Source of the DNA: Anaerolineaceae bacterium
Lineage (GTDB): Bacteria; Chloroflexota; Anaerolineae; Anaerolineales; Anaerolineaceae
Assembly (NCBI GenBank): GCA_018056725.1
Contig: JAGPFF010000023.1
Location: 1 to 33,579 of the forward strand
DNA length: 33,579 nt
Direction: 5' to 3'
In this document: one piece after another, positions 29,257 to 33,579 of the stretch
Numbering within the stretch: position 1 is the stretch's first letter
How the letters are laid out: each line of letters opens with the position of its first letter
Notes under the pieces: model-generated
Databases searched by the model: none
What the model saw: only the letters and a program-made list of their open reading frames with translations
Told to the model about the DNA's origin: nothing
Program-made: the position numbers and the translations under genes

Positions 29257-31155
29257 TTATCTTCGATGCCCCCCACCCGGACCGAATCCCGTGACCGTTC
29301 CTAGCGTTGTAAGAACACCTTCGACGGTAAAGCTGTTATATTCAGTTCCTCCTGAATAGGCATTTGAAGTGGATAATCCGTCCGTTACTTCACCATCCAC
29401 CTCCCCGCCGGTAAGAATTGAATAAGTCTTTCCGGTTTCAATCAATGGTGAAGAAATCACAATCGATTGGATGGTCTTGGCTGGAACGAAGATTAACACG
29501 GTGTTTCCCGTTTCATCTTCGATGTGAATCGCAGTTCCTGCCGGGAGAGCAGATTCCACGTTGATCAGGAGGGAATTCTGGCTGGAGGATGTACTTGGTG
29601 CCATCGCCATTCCGGCACTGCCGGCTGCCACCAAAATTCCTCCGGAAATATTAAACGTTGGAGAATAATCAAGGGCACCATTGCCATTATCCGTAGGACC
29701 GTCTACCAGTACAATCCCATCTGTCATCTCAACCGACCCATTGGTATCAATTCCATCACCCTGCGCGTTCACATACACATAACCGCCATTGATTGAAAGA
29801 TGGTTGTTGCCAGTATCAGTAAAGGAATCCTGACCAAATCCACCAGCCACGGCAGTGCCGGGTTGAGGTCGGTTACCAGCACCAAAAAATGGATTGTCCA
29901 TGCTGGAACCATCCATTCCCGAGGCAATGTTGATCCCATCGTCGCTGGCGTTGATGTGCAGATTACCATCGTTGAGCGTGATGATCGCACTTTCAATCCC
30001 TTCATAACTCTCGATGATCGTGATTTCACCTGAATTGATCGTCAGGCTGTTATCAGCGTGCATGCCGTCGTCACCGGTGGCAATTTGATATGTGCCACCA
30101 TTAATCACAACATCACCACTGGAATGAATCGCATCATCCGCGGAATTAATGTTGAAAATACCATCTTCGATGATCACACTGACTTCACCCTTGATCCCCT
30201 TGGCGGAGATAGCGTCATCCAGCCAGGTACCGCTGCCGCCGCCTGAAGCCAGGGTTAAGGTACCACCTTCGATGTGCACTTGGGATTGAGCGCTGATAGC
30301 GTCTCCACCTGCGGTAATATCCAGATTCCCCTGGAAAATCTCGATAAACCCAAGAGTTGCGTCCTCCTCATTATCTGATTTCAATCCATCGCCATTGGTG
30401 GTCACGGTGAGATTTCCATCTTTGATTACGAGGTAATCCTTGCCGCGAATGCCATCATCAATGGCATTAACAACAATTGTTCCACCGGCAATAATCAGAC
30501 CATCCTTGCTTGAAATGCCATCATTGTAGTTACCATTTATGGTCAATGAGCCATTACCGGCAATGGAAAGATCAACTTTACTGAAAAGTGTGGCGTTGGG
30601 TTCATCTTCGCTGGTGGTATCAGCAGAATAGGAAGCGCTGTCAGTGAGCGTATTCTGGCTGCCGTCTGCAAGAATGAGGATCACTTTATCTGCCTGGAGA
30701 ACGTAAATAGGGGAGCTGGTCGTATTGGTGATGTTTGCTCCGTCAAGAATCAGCCGGACGATAGTGTCATCCGTTGTGTTGACTACGAGTTGACCCTCCG
30801 CGAGGTCACCACTGATGCGATAATTACCGCCAGCGGTAATAGTTACCTTACCACCATCAATTTCAACACTACTCGAAGAGGCGCTGGCAGTTTCGCCGGT
30901 AAGCGTGACCTGAATTTCACTGGTGGCATCCCAGCTGTAATCAGCGGCATCTTCATGAGTATCGGAAAGAGCTTCAATCGCAGTACTGGTCGTTGCGCTC
31001 TCACTTTCCGTTACAGACTCTGTTGCCGTTGATTCCGATGACGGGATGGACTCCGTCGTAATCACCTCGGTTTGAGGTGGAAGCGCATTGGTCGAACATG
31101 CCGCCATGAGGATGGCAAGCCCGATCAAAACTAAAATTCTAAAATATTTTTTCAT
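29257..31155 (-). CDS. Cthe_2159-type carbohydrate-binding beta-helix lipoprotein
   Basis: The 632-residue exported protein has a signal with lipobox-like LMAAC (C20) and a Ser/Thr/Glu-rich linker to about residue 65. A long run of short repeats follows, of the type GGTxxINAxDDGI, GDGLKSDNE and GGDAISAQ, which form a right-handed parallel beta-helix. The repeated DDGI/DDAI/GDGI turns are typical of the Cthe_2159 family (DUF4353), whose founding member from Clostridium thermocellum binds acidic polysaccharides. It often occurs near VTC and DUF4956 genes, as here. It is probably anchored outside the cell and may bind polyanions or calcium through the Asp-rich turns. The C-terminus ends in a Gly/His/Arg tail. 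Confidence 0.85.
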   Translation of the reverse strand: MKKYFRILVLIGLAILMAACSTNALPPQTEVITTESIPSSESTATESVTESESATTSTAIEALSDTHEDAADYSWDATSEIQVTLTGETASASSSSVEIDGGKVTITAGGNYRISGDLAEGQLVVNTTDDTIVRLILDGANITNTTSSPIYVLQADKVILILADGSQNTLTDSASYSADTTSEDEPNATLFSKVDLSIAGNGSLTINGNYNDGISSKDGLIIAGGTIVVNAIDDGIRGKDYLVIKDGNLTVTTNGDGLKSDNEEDATLGFIEIFQGNLDITAGGDAISAQSQVHIEGGTLTLASGGGSGTWLDDAISAKGIKGEVSVIIEDGIFNINSADDAIHSSGDVVINGGTYQIATGDDGMHADNSLTINSGEITIIESYEGIESAIITLNDGNLHINASDDGINIASGMDGSSMDNPFFGAGNRPQPGTAVAGGFGQDSFTDTGNNHLSINGGYVYVNAQGDGIDTNGSVEMTDGIVLVDGPTDNGNGALDYSPTFNISGGILVAAGSAGMAMAPSTSSSQNSLLINVESALPAGTAIHIEDETGNTVLIFVPAKTIQSIVISSPLIETGKTYSILTGGEVDGEVTDGLSTSNAYSGGTEYNSFTVEGVLTTLGTVTGFGPGGGHRR

Positions 31156-31250
31156 CTTCTTTCATCCTTCAAAATTGTTTTATGAACTGATTTGATTCTA
31201 GGGGGAAAAGGATGGAGAAGGTTTATTTCTTGTATATGACAGGAACTGGA

Positions 31251-32627
31251 TTAAAGAGTGGAATGATATAAGCTGAGAGCTCTTTGCCGGGCTGCGGCAT
31301 GATCGATCATTGGTTTGGGGTAGTCTACACCAATGTTCACCCCTGCAAGGCGCTGCGTTTCCACGGGCATCTCCCACGGGGCGTGAAGGTATTGAAGCGG
31401 GACTCGGTCAAGTTCTGGAACCCACTTCCGGATATAAGCACCTGAAGGATCGAATTTCTTTCCCTGAAGCACCGGATTAAAAATTCGAAAATAAGGGGCG
31501 GCATCTGTTCCTGTTCCTGCTGACCACTGCCAGCCACCATTGTTGGCTGCCACATCCCAGTCAATGAGGGATTGCATGAACCAATGTTCACCTTCCTGCC
31601 AATTAATCAGGAGGTCTTTTGCCAGGAAAGACGCTGTAATCATCCGCACGCGGTTATGCATCCAACCAGTAGCGCTCAACTGCCGCATCCCGGCATCCAC
31701 AACCGGATAACCGGTGCGACCTTCTTGCCAGGCATGCAAATCACTCTGTGACTCTCGCCATTGAAAAGTCCGAAATCTTTCCATGAAAGATTCTTTCAGA
31801 ACATTGGGGAAGTGATAGAGGACGGATTGATAAAACTCACGCCAGATTAATTCGTTGATCCAAGCATTAATGCTTTTCAACTGGTAAAAATCCTTTGTTT
31901 CACGCATTTTATCGATGGCTGCTTTGAATGCCATCCGACTGGAAAGCATCCCAAAGTGCAGATAGGGTGAGAGGGAGGAAGTTCCGTCCAGATCGAGGCG
32001 ATCCCGATTATTGGCATAATCTAATAGAGCGTTTTCGAGGAAATGGTGAAGAATGTAAATGGCTTCCTTTTCCCCTGCTAAAAATGTATCTACAGGCGAT
32101 GTCTCTGGAAGGCTTACACTATAAAGAGGAGGAAGTTTGTTTAGATAGTCTGGTGCTGATAAAGGTGAGGAGGGTTGGGGCAAAGAGTGCCATGTTTTGC
32201 TGAAGGGAGTGAAGATTGTGTAAGGGGTTTGATCTGGTTTTACCACCAGTGTGGGATGGTGAATCACCAATCCCTGAACCAGTTGCAAGGGTAATAAGCG
32301 CTTAATTTTTTCATCCCTCCGGATGGCATAGGGGCTAAAATCTTCCTCGGCAAAAACTCGATCCGCATCAACCTCTGCTGCCAGAGCAGGGATCTCAATG
32401 ACAGGATCTCCTTGACGGATGATTAAATCGGATCCTTTTTTCCGGAGATCTTCGCGAAGAAGTTTTAATCCCTCAAAAAGAAAGGCAAGCTTTTTGTTCG
32501 CGTTGGATTGGATTAAATGATCATCCAGAATAAAAACAGGGACAACCCCTTTATTCTCAGCAAGTGCAGAAGCAAGCGCTATGTTGTCCATGAGGCGCAG
32601 ATCGCGCCGTATCCACCAGATATTCAT
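31251..32627 (-). CDS. phrB: Deoxyribodipyrimidine photolyase (class I CPD type)
   Basis: The 458-residue protein has an N-terminal photolyase domain starting IWWIRRDLRL and a C-terminal FAD domain. That domain carries SSLSPYLHFGMLSSR, GRTGYPVVDAGMRQL, WMHNRVRMITASFLAKDLL and ANNGGWQWSAGTGTDAAPYF. The electron-transfer tryptophans align as W290, W343 and W366 with W306, W359 and W382 of E. coli PhrB. It repairs cyclobutane pyrimidine dimers with blue light. The ATG at 32627 with GGAGTAAAC upstream is chosen over an in-frame extension to 32690. The upstream neighbour on the same strand looks like a B12-based light sensor, which fits light-dependent control. Confidence 0.93.
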   Translation of the reverse strand: MNIWWIRRDLRLMDNIALASALAENKGVVPVFILDDHLIQSNANKKLAFLFEGLKLLREDLRKKGSDLIIRQGDPVIEIPALAAEVDADRVFAEEDFSPYAIRRDEKIKRLLPLQLVQGLVIHHPTLVVKPDQTPYTIFTPFSKTWHSLPQPSSPLSAPDYLNKLPPLYSVSLPETSPVDTFLAGEKEAIYILHHFLENALLDYANNRDRLDLDGTSSLSPYLHFGMLSSRMAFKAAIDKMRETKDFYQLKSINAWINELIWREFYQSVLYHFPNVLKESFMERFRTFQWRESQSDLHAWQEGRTGYPVVDAGMRQLSATGWMHNRVRMITASFLAKDLLINWQEGEHWFMQSLIDWDVAANNGGWQWSAGTGTDAAPYFRIFNPVLQGKKFDPSGAYIRKWVPELDRVPLQYLHAPWEMPVETQRLAGVNIGVDYPKPMIDHAAARQRALSLYHSTL

Positions 32628-32993
32628 GTTTACTCCATTAATATAAATCCCTGAGGTTAACCAGAGGAGGATGCACCTAATTTGTTTCACTACCCTGAAG
32701 AAAAGAATCAGGGGCGTTGAGTGACATAAGAAAGAATTTGCCTGATTAGGGTCAATTGGATATTTTTCTCCCTTTTAGGACGGGTCCAGTTCATCCGCAT
32801 AACTTTCCGCGGAAATGGCAAAAAAGTAAAAAACGAACGAATTGGATTGGTATAGGATTTATGTTTTGTTTTCATTCAACGTGATTTTCCTGCCGATCCA
32901 GGCTGACCAGTTAGAATTGATTCTTTCTTAGTTTTTTTAAATTAGTGATACGCTCACAGGAATCGAGGATAGACCTCTAGAGAATTCACTTTG
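32628..32993. other. Intergenic region without a gene upstream of the photolyase
   Basis: About 365 bases with no convincing ORF on either strand. It is AT-rich. On the minus strand TTGACC (32756-32751) and TTGAAT near 32880 could be -35 boxes, but neither has a good -10 at 16-18 nt. I see no strong terminator after the regulator gene; a short AGAAT-TG-ATTCT repeat followed by seven Ts (plus-strand sense, near 32915-32938) is too weak to call. Confidence 0.5.
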
Positions 32994-33579
32994 TTACGGC
33001 AATGTTTGGAGAATTTGGTCAAACCAGTGAATGAGGTCAGTTGCTGTTTGCCCCATATTCTCAATAATTCCTTTTTGGTAAGCCTTAAGGTAATTCACGA
33101 GAAGAGCTTCTGCAATTCCCCGATGGTGGAGAAGATGTTTTATCCAGTGAACATCTTCGTTGAGGAAGGCTGGATTTCCGAGTTTGAGCGCGGCGTAAAT
33201 GTCTTTTCCAAAATGACTATTGGCTTCACTCAGAAATTCTACAGGCACTCCACTCTCTTTCATCAACATATTTACGATCTGATCAATTTCCGGTCTTTTT
33301 TCGAGGAAACCATTCGCCATCTCCTGAAGCGATTTGGAAATAGTCGATGCTCTATTTGGAGAGTAAGGAGAAGCAAGGATTTTTTCGACCTCCTGAACGG
33401 CATGATCAAGATCATTTCCCAGATAAATTGCCGGAATTGTTTGCTGCACTTCTGGGATGAGACTAAAGATACCTCCTCCATAACTCAATGGAATCTCAAG
33501 CTCCTGTAGAAGGAGGAAGGCATCACGCAGACTTGCGGCTGTTGGCAAAGTTTGGGCAGTAAGAATGATTAAATCCGGG
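32994..33579 (-). CDS. Probable cobalamin-binding MerR/CarH-type regulator, C-terminal part only
   Basis: The reading frame is open to the right edge, giving about 195 residues of C-terminus. The first part contains LIILTAQTLPTAASLRD, then IPLSYGGGIFSLIP and PAIYLGNDLDHAVQEVEKIL. This order resembles the last strands of the B12-binding domain in MerR-family cobalamin-dependent regulators. About 130 further residues form a helical tail of unknown role. The HTH and the DxHxxG B12 motif would lie outside the window and are not seen. In CarH/LitR regulators adenosylcobalamin senses light and derepresses photoprotective genes such as photolyases, and a photolyase gene follows on the same strand. 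The assignment rests on pattern recall and context. Confidence 0.6.
   Translation of the reverse strand, partial: PDLIILTAQTLPTAASLRDAFLLLQELEIPLSYGGGIFSLIPEVQQTIPAIYLGNDLDHAVQEVEKILASPYSPNRASTISKSLQEMANGFLEKRPEIDQIVNMLMKESGVPVEFLSEANSHFGKDIYAALKLGNPAFLNEDVHWIKHLLHHRGIAEALLVNYLKAYQKGIIENMGQTATDLIHWFDQILQTLP

Noticed and set aside
32901..32945. Terminator-like AGAAT-TG-ATTCT with a following T-run
   Set aside because: The stem has only five base pairs and no gene on the plus strand ends there.

Overview
The window looks like a chromosomal segment from a bacterium of the phylum Chloroflexota, probably class Anaerolineae. The main hint is the sugar-binding lipoprotein, whose Thr-Ala-Cys lipobox is followed by an Ala-Thr-Glu-Ala-Pro repeat linker, a style common in that group. 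The moderate GC content and the mix of CUT2-type sugar transport, many Gfo/Idh/MocA dehydrogenases and many xylose-isomerase-like TIM barrels fit as well. This taxonomic call is inference: no rRNA, tRNA or universal marker lies in the window. I see no insertion sequence, phage gene, CRISPR array or RNA gene.

Left third (1-10134, minus strand): one tightly packed catabolic operon of about 10 kb. In transcription order it carries a GntR/UTRA repressor, an FGGY pentulose-type kinase, an inositol-dehydrogenase-like Gfo/Idh protein, a zinc alcohol dehydrogenase, a phosphotriesterase-family lactonase-like hydrolase, a cupin phosphoglucose isomerase, a D-2-hydroxyacid dehydrogenase, a KDPG-aldolase-family protein, a shikimate-dehydrogenase-like protein, a C_GCAxxG_C_C cysteine protein, a DeoC-family aldolase and the start of a second FGGY kinase that runs off the left edge. 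It starts from a perfect sigma-70 consensus promoter (TTGACA, 17 nt, TATAAT) with a 22-bp inverted repeat at the transcription start.

Middle (10257-25465, plus strand): a divergent set of genes. First come a TIM-barrel isomerase, a Gfo/Idh oxidoreductase and a fucose-isomerase-like protein. Then, from its own promoter, a ROK regulator, a D-tagatose/D-psicose 3-epimerase-type protein, a CUT2 sugar ABC transporter (one ATPase, two different permeases, one lipoprotein), two paralogous TIM-barrel isomerases, a third Gfo/Idh protein and a fifth TIM-barrel isomerase. A common palindromic element close to CTGTAATTACAA sits at all three promoters and ties both halves into one probable regulon. The genes suggest import of a free sugar, sugar acid or cyclitol, redox and epimerisation steps by paired Gfo/Idh and TIM-barrel enzymes, phosphorylation, lactone opening and retro-aldol cleavage. 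The substrate cannot be read from the sequence, and the enzyme set does not match a textbook pathway that I recognise.

Right third (25485-33579, minus strand): unrelated housekeeping and stress functions. A bidirectional terminator separates it from the sugar regulon. A compact operon encodes a VTC-domain (polyphosphate-polymerase-like) protein, a DUF4956 membrane protein and an OmpR-type response regulator with its histidine kinase. Upstream lies a large beta-helix lipoprotein of the Cthe_2159 carbohydrate-binding type with a strong terminator. Next comes a class I CPD photolyase. The window ends inside the C-terminal part of what looks like a cobalamin-binding MerR/CarH-type light sensor, a sensible partner for the photolyase.
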